Positions 63,897 through 64,000 of a DNA stretch of 64,000 bases are shown here, one piece after another; position 1 is the first letter of the stretch; the number at the start of each line of letters is the position of its first letter. Under the pieces are notes generated by a model. That model made no database searches. It saw only the letters and a program-made list of their open reading frames with translations, and was not told the DNA's origin. Source of the DNA: CAVXXB01 sp963765585 (GTDB lineage Bacteria > Calditrichota > Calditrichia > JAJRVZ01); NCBI GenBank assembly GCA_963765585.1, contig CAVXXB010000002.1, forward strand, positions 351,133 through 415,132. Reading direction: 5' to 3'. The translations under genes were made by a program, and so were the position numbers.

Positions 63897-64000
63897 GCAA
63901 AGCTCGCTTAATTTTTTTAAACTAAAATATTACTAATTGTAAAAAATAAAAATGATTTATTGGCCCCTACTTCGAAAATTTTTTAGTAATTTCTGGGGGC
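63891..64000. other. Sixth cassette, partial; near-copy of cassette 1
   Basis: The sequence after the junction matches the start of cassette 1 with a few A-to-T changes and one extra G (CGCTTAATTTTTTTAAAC versus CGCTAAATTTTTTAAAAC; CTGGGGGC versus CAGGGGC). It runs off the window. Confidence 0.85.

Larger units (their letters stand above)
55046..64000. mobile_element. Chromosomal integron (intI, attI, five attC sites, at least six cassettes)
   Basis: The bottom-strand integrase gene is followed by a leader, an attI-like GTTAGGC junction at 57136 and cassettes on the plus strand, each ending in an attC. The array is still running at the right edge of the window. The cassette region is visibly more AT-rich than the flanking genes. 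Cassettes: 57137-57497 (no ORF), 57498-57995, 57996-60582, 60583-61277, 61278-63890 and 63891 onward. Confidence 0.9.

Overview
The window reads as a chromosomal segment of an uncultured, probably anaerobic Gram-negative bacterium of the FCB group (Calditrichota, KSB1, Marinimicrobia or Ignavibacteria-like; the phylum cannot be fixed from sequence alone). Grounds: C-terminal Por/T9SS-type sorting domains with the NYPNPFN signature, many lipoproteins and outer-membrane barrels, a group 3b [NiFe]-hydrogenase, a 2-oxoacid:ferredoxin oxidoreductase, and moderate GC that falls in the last 7 kb. No rRNA, tRNA or CRISPR array was recognised.

Layout. 1-13.9 kb (minus strand): aroF (partial), rnhB, a multi-PAS hybrid histidine kinase, a secreted M14 peptidase, a DUF4097 protein, a GxxExxY remnant, a HAD hydrolase, MmcQ/YjbR, ComEC (split) and an RNase Z-like hydrolase. 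14-23 kb: a TPR lipoprotein, acyl-CoA dehydrogenase, a barrel and a FecR protein, a lytic transglycosylase with DUF350, and DUF2851 divergent from an XRE regulator. 23-30 kb: one tight operon hydB-hydG-hydD-hydA-protease-response regulator-RegB-like kinase-ACT protein. 30-37.8 kb: barrel and lipoprotein genes, vorCBA, and a cobalamin adenosyltransferase. 37.8-48.7 kb: long arrays of a triple-hairpin repeat of about 168 bp, interrupted by cysS-gltX, an IS110 remnant, a quinone oxidoreductase and a metallophosphatase/PQQ-propeller lipoprotein. 48.7-54.5 kb: a housekeeping operon yebC-ruvC-ruvA-ruvB-queA-ispD-ispF-dedA.

55.0-64.0 kb: the most notable part, a chromosomal integron. An IntI-type integrase (bottom strand) is followed by a long leader, an attI-like junction at 57136, and at least five cassettes ended by attC sites whose stems show compensatory base changes. 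Two cassettes carry unusually large genes (about 2.2-2.4 kb) for secreted proteins with Por-type sorting tails (FG-GAP and YCF48/BNR propellers). One carries a small lipoprotein, one a small unknown protein. The first cassette has no recognisable ORF and its beginning recurs as the sixth.

Two features run through the whole window. Intergenic spaces are filled with 7-, 8- and 9-bp periodic repeats, palindromic elements and dispersed hairpins. Many genes, including cysS and ispD that should be essential, are broken by single-base indels, often in short homopolymers; this looks more like residual sequencing error than genuine decay, and the broken genes are annotated with that in mind.
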